From contig NZ_WSRS01000004.1 of assembly GCF_009767945.1 (NCBI RefSeq), positions 1 through 38,008 on the forward strand: a stretch of 38,008 bases of DNA, read 5' to 3'. The translations under genes and the position numbers were made by a program. A model generated the notes under the pieces. It worked only from the letters and a program-made list of their open reading frames with translations. It did not search any database and was not told the origin of the DNA. The DNA is from Streptococcus danieliae (GTDB lineage Bacteria > Bacillota > Bacilli > Lactobacillales > Streptococcaceae). This document shows, one piece after another, positions 1 to 7,172 of this stretch. Positions within the stretch are counted from its first letter, which is position 1, and the number at the start of each line of letters is the position of its first letter.

Positions 1-63
1 TAGTTGATTTCCCAATTGTGACAGTTTTTCTAGAAGTCGTTCATCGTCGGAAAATAATAGCAT
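1..63 (-). CDS. 5' end of a leftward gene, possibly IS transposase (partial)
   Basis: Read on the minus strand, an ATG at 63 opens a frame that runs without a stop to the window edge and gives 21 residues (MLLFSDDERLLEKLSQLGNQ then L). A GAGGT ribosome-binding site lies about 8 bases upstream, and an AT-rich GATAATAG -10-like element lies further up, so this is probably a real gene start. The peptide resembles the N-terminus of IS5/IS1182-type transposases as I remember them (short acidic start, then an LEKLxxLGxxL pattern). That assignment is weak because only 21 residues are visible. No terminal inverted repeat could be confirmed. The orientation is opposite to all phage genes to its right, which fits an inserted element. 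Confidence 0.4.
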   Translation of the reverse strand, partial: MLLFSDDERLLEKLSQLGNQL

Positions 64-130
64 GATAGTACCTCGTTGATCTTAGTAGTTCTATTATCTC
101 ATAAAACTTAGGGAGTGAAAATAAAGAAAA

Positions 131-273
131 GCAGGTATTTCTACTGTAGTGGAACCATCAGCAGTTAAAAACAACTGCTAGATGGCGGAGATTTTGAGAC
201 CTTGGCTCAAAATTTAGTGATGAGACTCCGAAGGAGACTGCTCACGTCCGCACTACCAAATAGGAATACCTAC
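131..273 (+). ncRNA. Orphan structured RNA, multibranched, unknown family
   Basis: A non-coding stretch folds into a nested set of helices by eye. A 12-position outer helix pairs 131-142 with 262-273 (one C-A mismatch, one wobble). A perfect 6-bp helix pairs 146-151 with 251-256. A 12-bp hairpin with one bulge pairs 155-166 with 173-185. A 4-bp helix pairs 186-189 with 247-250 and encloses an 8-bp hairpin (191-198 with 206-213) and a stem (217-220 with 242-245) topped by a CTCC/GGAG hairpin with a GAAG loop. Nearly all bases are used. No long U tract follows, so it is not simply a terminator. No own promoter is clear. It ends about 80 bases before the DUF1642 gene and may be a leader, a processed RNA or an independent RNA. 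The strand is inferred from the neighbouring genes; the helices alone do not fix it. I do not recognise the family. Confidence 0.55.
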
Positions 274-300
274 TTATTTGAAATAAGGCGACAATAAGTA

Positions 301-340
301 TGAGTTTTTAGAGGTGCCCTTAACAAAGCTATGAACTCAA
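301..340 (+). promoter_or_regulatory. Short inverted repeat in the leader before the DUF1642 gene
   Basis: TGAGTT at 301-306 can pair with AACTCA at 334-339 around a loop of about 27 bases. A ten-codon frame (ATG at 331) ends in the start codon of the next gene, but its own ribosome-binding site is poor, so it is probably not translated. The AAGGAAAT at 343-350 is the ribosome-binding site for the gene starting at 357. Confidence 0.25.
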
Positions 341-356
341 GAAAGGAAATAGAAAA

Positions 357-944
357 ATGACAGAAAAACAAAAATACAAAGTTGGGAATAAACTGCTTAT
401 GGAAGTGGTAGTCGATGCTTTTTCTGAAGCGGGTAACTACCGTTTAACTAGTCCAAAAGGCGAGTTTCTTGAATGGTTTTCAGAGGCTGAAATTGAAAAA
501 TGTTTGGCAGACACCCCACCAAGACCAAAAGTCACTCAGGAGGTGATGGATTGGTATAGGAAAGACTACCCAAATGAGGAAGAAAAGTCTGTTGATGAAG
601 TTCTTGATAAGTTTGCAAATACTGCTCCTATCGATAGTGATGTACCTAAATGGTTATTTCAATCTGGGTGTAGTGTTTCTGAACTTAATAAGCGCCAACA
701 CGCTCTTGCGACCCTTATTGCTTATGGACCGGAAGCCGTCGAGGTTATCAAGGAGAAGAGGTATAAAGTGAGAATCCCTAACGAGGGCATGGGACCTGAC
801 TACCTAGTTAAAGGTTCTGGAGGTCAAATCTTTCTTGCTCAAAAAGGTTTTTTTGATGACTTGAGGTATGAACTAACAGAAGAAGAAATTAAACGCAACC
901 ATGAACCACTATGGGGAACAGAGTGGGTAAAGGAGGTGGAGTGA
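357..944 (+). CDS. DUF1642 family phage protein
   Basis: This 195-residue soluble protein looks like DUF1642, a family found in streptococcal and lactococcal prophages in the region between replication and packaging genes. The C-terminal part (KRNHEPLWGTEWVKEVE) and the internal YxVxIPNEGMGPDYLV and FLAQKGFFDDLRYELTEEEIKR segments are typical of it as I recall. No catalytic motif, signal peptide or membrane segment is visible. Function is unknown. The start is supported by AAGGAAA seven bases upstream. Its stop overlaps the start of the next gene, so it is the first gene of a tightly packed run of small phage genes. Confidence 0.75.
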   Translation: MTEKQKYKVGNKLLMEVVVDAFSEAGNYRLTSPKGEFLEWFSEAEIEKCLADTPPRPKVTQEVMDWYRKDYPNEEEKSVDEVLDKFANTAPIDSDVPKWLFQSGCSVSELNKRQHALATLIAYGPEAVEVIKEKRYKVRIPNEGMGPDYLVKGSGGQIFLAQKGFFDDLRYELTEEEIKRNHEPLWGTEWVKEVE

Positions 945-1132
945 TGGACTTATCTACAGTATTTTTAGTGATTGCAGGCCAGGTTGGTTTAGGGATGATT
1001 CTGTGCTTTGCTTTTGTAATTTATGCTTTCAAAGAGTTCAACAAGAGCCGTGAGAAATCTAGGAAAGAGTTCGATGAGAGGCAGAAAGAATTTGATGAGA
1101 GGTGGAGGAAGGCAAATGAACATAGACGATGA
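944..1132 (+). CDS. Small single-TM phage protein with coiled C-terminus
   Basis: A 62-residue protein with a hydrophobic N-terminal segment (about residues 4-29) that should span the membrane once, followed by a highly charged tail. The tail holds a near-duplicate heptad (RKEFDER then QKEFDER), which suggests a short coiled coil on the cytoplasmic side. The ATG at 944 overlaps the previous stop codon and has AGGAGG seven bases upstream. An in-frame upstream start at 911 would lie within the previous gene without a better ribosome-binding site, so I reject it. No family is recognised; membrane-anchored small proteins of this kind are common in streptococcal phage middle regions. Confidence 0.6.
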   Translation: MDLSTVFLVIAGQVGLGMILCFAFVIYAFKEFNKSREKSRKEFDERQKEFDERWRKANEHRR

Positions 1133-1265
1133 ATTCCTCGGTTACAACTGCACCCGCTGCAATAAGCTAATCTATGAAACTGATAGTGATTTCCACTGGT
1201 TTACTGCTTTTAAAAAATGCAAGCTGTGTGTGAATCGGGAGGTGAAAAATGAGGAATACAAATAA
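1116..1265 (+). CDS. Small zinc-ribbon phage protein
   Basis: A 49-residue protein with two CxxC knuckles (CTRC near residue 12 and CKLC near residue 37) about 22 residues apart, which is the pattern of a zinc ribbon. An aromatic segment (FHWF) lies between them. The ATG at 1116 has GGAGG seven bases upstream and overlaps the end of the previous gene by 17 bases. A longer frame begins at 1023, but that extension is only a shadow of the previous gene. Likely binds zinc and perhaps nucleic acid; the specific role is unknown. Confidence 0.6.
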   Translation: MNIDDEFLGYNCTRCNKLIYETDSDFHWFTAFKKCKLCVNREVKNEEYK

Positions 1266-1437
1266 TGAACTTAGATATGCTTACCTATTGTCGAGGATCA
1301 GTGATATCGTCATGGTAATTAATAAAGAATTGATGAATGATCGGATAGAACCTAAACCTCTGTACATTAAAGTTACGCCTGACGGAGAGTTTTCAGTACT
1401 CTATGGCGAGGAAGACAAAGGGTGGTTAGATGGTTAG
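1249..1437 (+). CDS. Small hypothetical phage protein
   Basis: A 62-residue mixed-charge protein with no recognised domain. The N-terminal half is probably helical (YAYLLSRISDIVMVINKEL) and the C-terminal half probably forms strands (YIKVTPDGEFSVLYGEE). The start is supported by GGAGG with a suitable spacing and overlaps the previous gene by 17 bases, as usual in this cluster. Its conserved position and translational coupling are the main evidence that it is real. Confidence 0.55.
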   Translation: MRNTNNELRYAYLLSRISDIVMVINKELMNDRIEPKPLYIKVTPDGEFSVLYGEEDKGWLDG

Positions 1438-1729
1438 AATCAAAAAGAGCACCAGATTCCCTGGCGGAAAGAACAGACTGATCCTAACGCTATGGGCAGA
1501 CAATGTTTATACGAATTGCACTTATGCGACGATTAGCTTATCGAGACCGAGTACCCAGCATAAATTTATTTCAGTCTGGTTGAATGAGCTGAAAGACTAT
1601 GGGTATGCTGTCAAAGTTTTTGCTAAACTCTATAGCAAGTATAGCCTGTTAAGCGAAAAGACAATTGAGCACTATGCCAGGGAAATTGCCAGTAAGTTAT
1701 TAGATTTAGGCTTGATTGGAGGTGGCTGA
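1430..1729 (+). CDS. Hypothetical phage protein, 99 aa
   Basis: A basic 99-residue protein with no recognised domain, no membrane segment and no catalytic motif that I can see. It begins with KKSTRFPGGKNRLILTLW and ends in a probable helix with a GG-rich tail. It overlaps the previous gene by eight bases. Its ribosome-binding site is weak, so expression probably depends on coupling to the upstream gene. Streptococcal phages often have an unassigned gene of this size just before the late regulator. Confidence 0.5.
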   Translation: MVRIKKSTRFPGGKNRLILTLWADNVYTNCTYATISLSRPSTQHKFISVWLNELKDYGYAVKVFAKLYSKYSLLSEKTIEHYAREIASKLLDLGLIGGG

Positions 1730-1842
1730 TGTTCAAGTACTTAATTTGTAAGTTGAAGGGGCACGTCCTGAAGTTAGAACGTGACCACGAGGGTGCTTGG
1801 TATCCCAAATGCCGAAGGTGTGGAGGTAAGTTGAGTTTATGA
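1729..1842 (+). CDS. 37-aa zinc-knuckle phage peptide
   Basis: A very short gene of 37 residues with one cysteine near the start (C7) followed by a GH pair, and a CRRC knuckle at residues 28-31. Together they could form one treble-clef or ribbon-like zinc site. The ATG overlaps the previous stop codon and GGAGGTGG lies seven bases upstream, a strong site. Its end overlaps the next start (ATGA at 1839-1842). Small peptides of this type recur just before the late regulator in streptococcal phages. Function is unknown. Confidence 0.6.
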   Translation: MFKYLICKLKGHVLKLERDHEGAWYPKCRRCGGKLSL

Positions 1843-2282
1843 CAGATATTCGAAAACGTTTAGCTTCGCTGAAGTATATCGATAGCAAGATTAAATCGCT
1901 GCAGCAGGAAATTGTAAGTCTGAAATCGAGTATTTTTAAATCGCAGCAGTATTCTGATGAGCCGAAAGGCGGGAATCTGAACAATAAGTCTGAAGATTTG
2001 AATATTTCGATTATTGATAAATCCAATGAGTTGTATACCGAAATTGACTCTCTTCTAGCAGAGAGAGATGAATTGGTCCAAGCTATCGAGTCGCTGGATG
2101 ATCCTTTAGAAAATATAGTGATGCGCTTATTGTATATAAATCGTATGCAATGGAGTGACGTTCTGTGTGAGTTAGGTGCAGGAAATGGAACTGTGCAGAG
2201 AGCTCGAGATAGTGCCATTCATAAACTTTCTCAAAAGTTTGGTAAAGATGGTAACATTGGTAATTCTAAGGTGCTAAACTAG
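1839..2282 (+). CDS. DUF1492 / ArpU-like late transcriptional regulator
   Basis: A 147-residue protein. The N-terminal half is a long coiled-coil region (about residues 10-90). The C-terminal part contains a helix-turn-helix resembling sigma-70 region 4 (IVMRLLYINRMQWSDVLCEL, then GAGNGTVQRARDSAIHKL). This arrangement is typical of DUF1492/ArpU-type proteins, which activate late phage genes or are placed just before the packaging module. It is the last gene before the tRNA genes and the terminase, which fits a role in switching on the structural operon. No promoter target could be identified by eye. Confidence 0.7.
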   Translation: MTDIRKRLASLKYIDSKIKSLQQEIVSLKSSIFKSQQYSDEPKGGNLNNKSEDLNISIIDKSNELYTEIDSLLAERDELVQAIESLDDPLENIVMRLLYINRMQWSDVLCELGAGNGTVQRARDSAIHKLSQKFGKDGNIGNSKVLN

Positions 2283-2284
2283 TA

Positions 2285-2314
2285 TTATCACCAGTTGGGC
2301 AGAAGCGGTGATAA
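2285..2314 (+). promoter_or_regulatory. Perfect inverted repeat after the late regulator
   Basis: TTATCACC at 2285-2292 and GGTGATAA at 2307-2314 form a perfect 8-bp inverted repeat with a 14-base spacer, directly after the regulator stop codon. No U run follows, so it is not a classical terminator. It could be an operator or a processing hairpin before the tRNA genes. A second small hairpin (CCGATT/AATCGG, 2348-2362) lies just before the tRNA-like gene. Confidence 0.4.
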
Positions 2315-2363
2315 GTATCTCCTAATTTATTTTTCGGGATGTTTTCTCCGATTGCAAATCGGT

Positions 2364-2422
2364 TGGGAAGTAGCTCAGTGGAAGAGCCGTCTAAGTCGCA
2401 GGTTCGATTCCTGCCTTCCTAA
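2364..2422 (+). pseudogene. tRNA-like gene lacking the anticodon arm
   Basis: A clear tRNA skeleton is present: acceptor strand 2364-2370 pairing with 2415-2421 (one wobble), D stem GCTC/GAGC with loop AGTGGAA, and a perfect T arm GCAGG-TTCGATT-CCTGC. Between the D arm and the T arm there are only ten bases instead of about 23, so the anticodon stem and loop are missing. The product cannot decode. It is either a pseudogene left by a 13-base deletion or a tRNA-like RNA used for something else. It lies one base before an intact tRNA-Met. Confidence 0.7.
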
Positions 2423-2423
2423 T

Positions 2424-2496
2424 AGCAGAGTAGAGTAGTAGGGAGCTCACTAGGTTCATAACCTAGAGGTCGTGGGTTCGAGTCCCACCTCTGCAA
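2424..2496 (+). tRNA. tRNA-Met (CAT anticodon)
   Basis: A full cloverleaf is visible: acceptor GCAGAG/CTCTGC (position 1 is an A-A mismatch), D stem GAGT/GCTC, anticodon stem CTAGG/CCTAG with loop TTCATAA (anticodon CAT at 2457-2459), variable loop AGGTC and T arm GTGGG-TTCGAGT-CCCAC. The anticodon stem lacks the three G-C pairs of initiator tRNA, so it is probably an elongator. A tRNA-Ile with modified C34 cannot be excluded. No CCA is encoded. Confidence 0.88.
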
Positions 2497-2501
2497 TTTG
2501 A

Positions 2502-2527
2502 GTCATGCGAGAGCGTGGCTTTTTATT
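2502..2527 (+). terminator. Terminator after the tRNA genes
   Basis: GTCATGC and GCGTGGC form a 7-bp stem with two wobbles and a GAGA tetraloop, followed by TTTTTATT. It should end the tRNA transcript. It also shows that an in-frame GTG at 2515, inside the stem, is not the terminase start. Confidence 0.75.
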
Positions 2528-2544
2528 ATGCAGAAAAGGAGGTG

Positions 2545-2982
2545 ATGGTCATCGCCAAATTGACACTAAAACAAAAGCGTTTTGCAGATGAGTACATCAT
2601 CTCGGGAAATGCGACAGAAGCAGCTATAAAGGCAGGTTACTCGAAAAAGACGGCAAAAGAAATTGGAGCACAGAACTTAACAAAACTTCACATCAGCAAA
2701 TATTTAGGCGAACAGCTTGCCGAACTCAACTCCAAGACAATTGCAACAAAAGAAGAGGTCTTGTCCTACCTAACGTCAGTCATGAGAGGCGAGCAGACTG
2801 AACAGACCCTTAGGGGAACTGGTGAAGGTGCACAGTCGATTATTGATATTGACGTGGGAGCTAAGGACCGAATCAAGGCTGCAGAGCTACTTGGTAAGCG
2901 GCATAGGCTGTGGACTGATAAGGTGGAGGCTGAGGTACAAGGAACGGTGGTGTTTGCGAATGAGTCAGAAATCCTTGATTAA
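2545..2982 (+). CDS. terS: Terminase small subunit
   Basis: A 145-residue Terminase_2-family small subunit. The N-terminal segment LTLKQKRFADEYIISGNATEAAIKAGYSKKTAKEIGAQNLTK is the classic helix-turn-helix DNA-recognition domain of this family. The C-terminal part (DRIKAAELLGKRHRLW) is the usual oligomerisation end. It recognises phage DNA and hands it to the large subunit. The frame opens at 2515, but that start lies in a terminator stem. The ATG at 2545 sits only two bases after a strong AGGAGG, so a slightly later start such as TTG near 2562 is also possible. It overlaps the large-subunit gene by 23 bases. Confidence 0.88.
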   Translation: MVIAKLTLKQKRFADEYIISGNATEAAIKAGYSKKTAKEIGAQNLTKLHISKYLGEQLAELNSKTIATKEEVLSYLTSVMRGEQTEQTLRGTGEGAQSIIDIDVGAKDRIKAAELLGKRHRLWTDKVEAEVQGTVVFANESEILD

Positions 2983-4243
2983 GAACCTGCCAGCAATTGT
3001 TGGAAAAGGGTATGGCAAGTATTGGCACTCCACAAACTTCTATCGAGTTGTAAAGGGCAGCCGTGGTTCAAAGAAGTCAAAAACAACAGCACTCAATTTT
3101 ATTGTTCGCTTGTTGAAGTATGAGTGGGCTAATCTGTTGGTAGTTCGCAGGTACTCGAATACTAACAAACAATCGACTTACACAGATTTCAAATGGGCCT
3201 GCAATCAGTTGGGGGTTCTACACTTATTCAAGTTTAATGAGTCGTTACCGGAAATCACTGTCAGAAAAACAGGTCAGAAAATTCTATTTCGAGGGCTTGA
3301 TGATGAGTTGAAAATCACATCCATTACGGTCGATGTTGGCATTCTTTGCTGGGCCTGGTTTGAAGAAGCGTACCAGATTGAAAGTGAAGCCAAGTTTTCA
3401 ACAGTTGTCGAATCTATCCGGGGTAGTTTAGATGTTCCGGATTTCTTCAAACAAATCACAGTGACTTTCAACCCCTGGTCGGAACGACACTGGCTCAAGA
3501 AAGTATTTTTTGATGAAGATACGAGGCGAGCAGATACCTTAGCTTTGACGACCACCTACAGAGTCAATGAGTGGCTTGATGAGGTCGATATCCAACGATA
3601 TGAGGATTTATACCTGACTAACCCTAGGCGGGCTAGAATCGTCTGTGATGGCGAATGGGGAGTCGCTGAGGGCTTGGTGTTCGATAACTTTTCAGTTGTT
3701 GACTTTAACATTGACCAAACGATTCAGCGAATCAATAAAACAACGGCTGGTCTGGACTTTGGTTTCACTCATGATCCGACTGCTCTAGTTTGTTCGGTGG
3801 TCGATTTGGAGAAAAAAGAAATCTGGATATACCGAGAACATTATCAGAGAGGAATGTTGACTGACGCTATTGTTAAAATGCTGAAAGACAATCAGCTGGA
3901 ACGAACCCTATTGACTGCAGACAGTGCGGAAAAACGGCTGATCGCCGAAATCCGAAGTAAAGGGATTTCTGGTATTGTGGCTAGTTACAAAGGGAGAGGA
4001 TCTGTCATGCAAGGGATTCAGTTCTTGCAAGGATTCAAGATTCACATTCACCCATCTTGTGAGAATACTATTGAGGAGTTTAACACTTACACATTCGCAC
4101 AAGACAAAGAAGGAAATTGGTTGAATGAACCAATCGATAAGAACAACCATATCATCGATGCCTTACGATATTCGATGGAACGGTATCACATTAAACAAAA
4201 ATCTACTCAATTCGATGTCTTGAGAGCGGGTTTCGGATTATAG
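2960..4243 (+). CDS. terL: Terminase large subunit
   Basis: A 427-residue PBSX/SPP1-type large terminase (Terminase_3 family), the ATP-driven packaging motor and headful nuclease. The Walker A loop is GSRGSKKSKT at residues 33-42. The Walker B region is CWAWFEEA, with the catalytic glutamates. The C-terminal RNase H-like nuclease begins at TTAGLDFGFTHDPTALV and continues with LLTADSAEKRLIAEI and NHIIDALRYSME, which carry the metal-binding aspartates. The longer frame opening at 2822 reads through terS in another phase and is not homologous, so the ATG at 2960 is preferred. Its ribosome-binding site is weak, which fits translational coupling to terS. The portal gene follows after 12 bases. Confidence 0.93.
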   Translation: MSQKSLIKNLPAIVGKGYGKYWHSTNFYRVVKGSRGSKKSKTTALNFIVRLLKYEWANLLVVRRYSNTNKQSTYTDFKWACNQLGVLHLFKFNESLPEITVRKTGQKILFRGLDDELKITSITVDVGILCWAWFEEAYQIESEAKFSTVVESIRGSLDVPDFFKQITVTFNPWSERHWLKKVFFDEDTRRADTLALTTTYRVNEWLDEVDIQRYEDLYLTNPRRARIVCDGEWGVAEGLVFDNFSVVDFNIDQTIQRINKTTAGLDFGFTHDPTALVCSVVDLEKKEIWIYREHYQRGMLTDAIVKMLKDNQLERTLLTADSAEKRLIAEIRSKGISGIVASYKGRGSVMQGIQFLQGFKIHIHPSCENTIEEFNTYTFAQDKEGNWLNEPIDKNNHIIDALRYSMERYHIKQKSTQFDVLRAGFGL

Positions 4244-4255
4244 GAAAGGAGAAAC

Positions 4256-5746
4256 ATGGGCTATATTGAAACTTTTAGTGATAGCACAGGAAGAAGTAAG
4301 CAGTTAGAGTTCCGGTTTCACCGCGAAGCTCGCCTTCGTTATCGTGTGAACAGTTTGGCAGAGCTTGAAGCGAATGACTACTCATTGCTTCGTGACTATC
4401 TCTCCCATCATGAATCTACTCAAAGACCACGGATTCAAGAGCTTTATGATTATGCCGAAGGCAACAACCATGAAATCAGCAAGGTTGGTCGACGCAGAGA
4501 AAAGGATATGGCGGATGTCAGAGCAGTTCATAATTTCGGTAAAGCCATTTCTAGCTTCAAGCAGGGGTATCTAGTTGGTAACCCTATCCGAGTTGATTAT
4601 GAGGAAGACACGGCTACAGATGACGCTTTAAAAGAGCTGGCTAGGTTGAATGATTTTCACCAATTGAATCGAGACCTGGTTCTTGATTTATCGAAAGTCG
4701 GTCGGGCTTATGACTTGATTTATAGAGCTAAAGACGATACTACACGAGCAGTAAAACTGGATCCACTAGGGACATTCGTTATATTTGACATGACCTTAGA
4801 AAATCATAGCGTGGCTGGTGTACGGTATTATCGAAAATCCCAGTTTGATGAAACTATCAAGATTGTTGAACTTTATACGAATAGTCGAATAGTAACTTTT
4901 GAATACGATGGAAAGCTAATTGAGGTGGCCTCTACCCCTCACGCTTTTGGTCTGGTCCCTATTACAGAGTATCTGAATACTGGGAATGGTATGGGAGATT
5001 ACGAAACGGAACTTTCTCTGATTGACCTTTACGATAGTGCTCAATCGGATACAGCTAACTATATGCAGGACTTATCAGACGCCATCTTAGCGATTTTTGG
5101 TCGTGTGTCATTCCCTGACTATGTAGACACCGTTGAAAAACAGATTGAATATTTGTCAAAAATGCGCCAAGCTCGCTTCATGAACATTGAGCCTCCGGTT
5201 GATGCTGATGGTAAAGAGGGGAATGTGGATGCTAGGTATCTCTATAAGCAGTACGATGTCAATGGTACAGAGGCTTACAAGAAGCGTGTCGTCAATGACA
5301 TTCACAAATTTACGAATACACCGGACATGACAGATGAACATTTCTCTGGGGTCCAGTCTGGTGAGGCCATGAAGTGGAAAGTCTTTGGTCTGGACCAGGA
5401 GCGTGTCGACATGCAGGCTCTTTTTGAACGTTCTCTTAAGCGTAGGTATCGGTTAATTGCGGCGGTTTCAACACTTCTTAAAGAAATCAAGGATTTTGAC
5501 GTTGCTAAGCTAAAAGTGACCTTCACTCCGAACCTGCCTAAGTCCTTGCAGGAGAAAATCGAAGCCTTCCAGGCTCTCGGTGGTGAGCTTTCCAAAGAAA
5601 CAGCCATGCAGATTACTGACATTGTGGAGGATCCCAAGGCTGAATTGGATAAGTTGAGCAAGGAGGATGAAGAATTCAGTCTTTTAGCCCAGAAGATAGC
5701 CAAAAATCAACGCTTAGCCGATAAGGATTTAGACGATGAACAATGA
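4256..5746 (+). CDS. Portal protein, SPP1 gp6 family
   Basis: A 496-residue portal protein that forms the dodecameric ring at the DNA-entry vertex. The family is shown by the N-terminal region (RPRIQELYDYAEGNN, then KAISSFKQGYLVGNPIRVDY), the central YDSAQSDTANYMQDLSDAILAIFG segment and the clip/stem part (MTDEHFSGVQSGEAMKWKVFGLDQERVDMQALFERSLKRRYRLI). The length matches SPP1-type portals. AGGAAAGGAG precedes the ATG. It overlaps the next gene by 11 bases, and the order terL-portal-MuF is the usual one. Confidence 0.93.
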   Translation: MGYIETFSDSTGRSKQLEFRFHREARLRYRVNSLAELEANDYSLLRDYLSHHESTQRPRIQELYDYAEGNNHEISKVGRRREKDMADVRAVHNFGKAISSFKQGYLVGNPIRVDYEEDTATDDALKELARLNDFHQLNRDLVLDLSKVGRAYDLIYRAKDDTTRAVKLDPLGTFVIFDMTLENHSVAGVRYYRKSQFDETIKIVELYTNSRIVTFEYDGKLIEVASTPHAFGLVPITEYLNTGNGMGDYETELSLIDLYDSAQSDTANYMQDLSDAILAIFGRVSFPDYVDTVEKQIEYLSKMRQARFMNIEPPVDADGKEGNVDARYLYKQYDVNGTEAYKKRVVNDIHKFTNTPDMTDEHFSGVQSGEAMKWKVFGLDQERVDMQALFERSLKRRYRLIAAVSTLLKEIKDFDVAKLKVTFTPNLPKSLQEKIEAFQALGGELSKETAMQITDIVEDPKAELDKLSKEDEEFSLLAQKIAKNQRLADKDLDDEQ

Positions 5747-7172
5747 TTATTGGAAAAAGAGAATAAGGGCGGAGCAAGAAGCTAAGATTGAGCGTGATGC
5801 AAGTCTTGGTGAGGAGATGAAACGCCTTTACGATTATCATTTTTCTGAAATTGAAAAAGAAATCCGTGCTTTTGAGCAACGCTATGCTGATAAAAACGGC
5901 TTGACCCTTAAAGATGTCAGGGAAAGAGTTTCTGACATGGATGTTCAGGCTTTTGAAGAAAAAGCCAAGCGCTATGTTGCAGAAAAAGATTTCTCCGCTA
6001 AGGCCAATTCAGAGCTTGCCCTCTATAATCTGAAAATGCGCATGAAACGCTTGGAGTTGCTTCAATACCAAATGGACTTGGAGATGATTGCTTTGTCAGA
6101 CTCGGAGCATAAGATGACGGAAAAATTCTTAAATCAGGAGTATGCGAAAGAGTTGGAGCTACAAGCGGGTCTTTTGGGTGGGTCTGTCTTATCTGATGGT
6201 GCTATCAAGCAAATGGCTCAAGCAACACTTAATACGCCATTCAAAGGAGCAACTTGGTCCAGTCGTATCTGGGAAAGACAAGATGAACTCCGCCACATCG
6301 TAGCTAAGATGACAGAGGATTTATTGCTGAGGGGTAAGAACCTAACAGAGATGATTCCAAGGCTTAGACGAGAGTTTGGGGTATCTGCTAGCGAGGCAAG
6401 ACGACTGGCAGTCACAGAAGGTGCTAGAGTTGCGACAGAAGCCCAGAAACAGGCTTTTGATGCTAACGGCTACACGGAGTATGAATTCATTTCAGAACCT
6501 AAAGCTTGTGAGATTTGTAAGCCCTTGGATGGGAAAATCTTCAAAGTAGCCAAGATGACACCAGGAGAGAATGCCAGCCCCATGCATCCCCATTGTCGCT
6601 GTTCAACAGCAGCGCATTACTCGCTTAGTGATGAGGAGTATAAGCGGATCTTGAAAGAGTCTTGGGAATCAGTCTACGGATCGAAAAAGCTTGGAAGAAT
6701 GTCAAATAAGTTGTACAATGACAATATGAGCGATGTTAAAAATAGTGGAGCTATATCAGAGCGCCGAGGAGATATTAAGAAACAACAGGATGAATTTGCT
6801 GAGAGGTATTATTCTCAATTAAAAAATTCAAATCGTGAAAATATCATTTCTAAAATGGTATCATCTAGTTTACTTCCAAAAGAAACTGTTGCAATTGCTT
6901 TGAAACATGTATTGGATGACCAATATTTATTATGGGATAGTGAAGAATATGAATATCGTGTTCGTAATTTTTACCCTCACTACGATATGGCGCAAAGCTT
7001 ACAGCGATTATATCTAGGAAATCCGTTAAAAAGTGATATAATGATGTTACAGCATGAGAGTTTGGAATCAGAGTATATGAGTAAGTATAATTTACCGTAT
7101 GATGAAGCCCACAGACTTGCAAATCAACAATACAATTACGAGGAGGCTGATAAACATGGGAAAAATAGATAA
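5736..7172 (+). CDS. MuF minor head protein with probable C-terminal toxin domain
   Basis: A 478-residue protein. Residues about 1-180 are the helical portal-binding part. Residues about 180-290 are the SPP1 gp7/MuF domain, with the hallmark KACEICKPLDGKIF and HPHCRCST motifs. After about residue 300 the protein continues into a region that the packaging function does not need. That region is clearly more AT-rich than its surroundings and carries conserved-looking blocks (ALKHVLDDQYLLW, NFYPHYDMAQSLQRLYLGNPLKSD, LQHESLESEYM, YDEAHRLANQQYNYEEA). MuF proteins with swapped C-terminal toxin domains are known in Firmicute prophages, and the tail blocks resemble polymorphic-toxin C-termini I have seen, but I cannot name the activity. 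The next gene overlaps by 17 bases and could be its immunity protein. Confidence 0.85.
   Translation: MNNDYWKKRIRAEQEAKIERDASLGEEMKRLYDYHFSEIEKEIRAFEQRYADKNGLTLKDVRERVSDMDVQAFEEKAKRYVAEKDFSAKANSELALYNLKMRMKRLELLQYQMDLEMIALSDSEHKMTEKFLNQEYAKELELQAGLLGGSVLSDGAIKQMAQATLNTPFKGATWSSRIWERQDELRHIVAKMTEDLLLRGKNLTEMIPRLRREFGVSASEARRLAVTEGARVATEAQKQAFDANGYTEYEFISEPKACEICKPLDGKIFKVAKMTPGENASPMHPHCRCSTAAHYSLSDEEYKRILKESWESVYGSKKLGRMSNKLYNDNMSDVKNSGAISERRGDIKKQQDEFAERYYSQLKNSNRENIISKMVSSSLLPKETVAIALKHVLDDQYLLWDSEEYEYRVRNFYPHYDMAQSLQRLYLGNPLKSDIMMLQHESLESEYMSKYNLPYDEAHRLANQQYNYEEADKHGKNR

Noticed and set aside
217..245. Hammerhead-like core (TGATGAG) in the 131-273 RNA
   Set aside because: The CTGATGA start and the GAAA after the stem are not present in the needed arrangement.
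2515..2544. GTG at 2515 as terminase small-subunit start
   Set aside because: It lies inside the stem of the tRNA terminator and has no ribosome-binding site.
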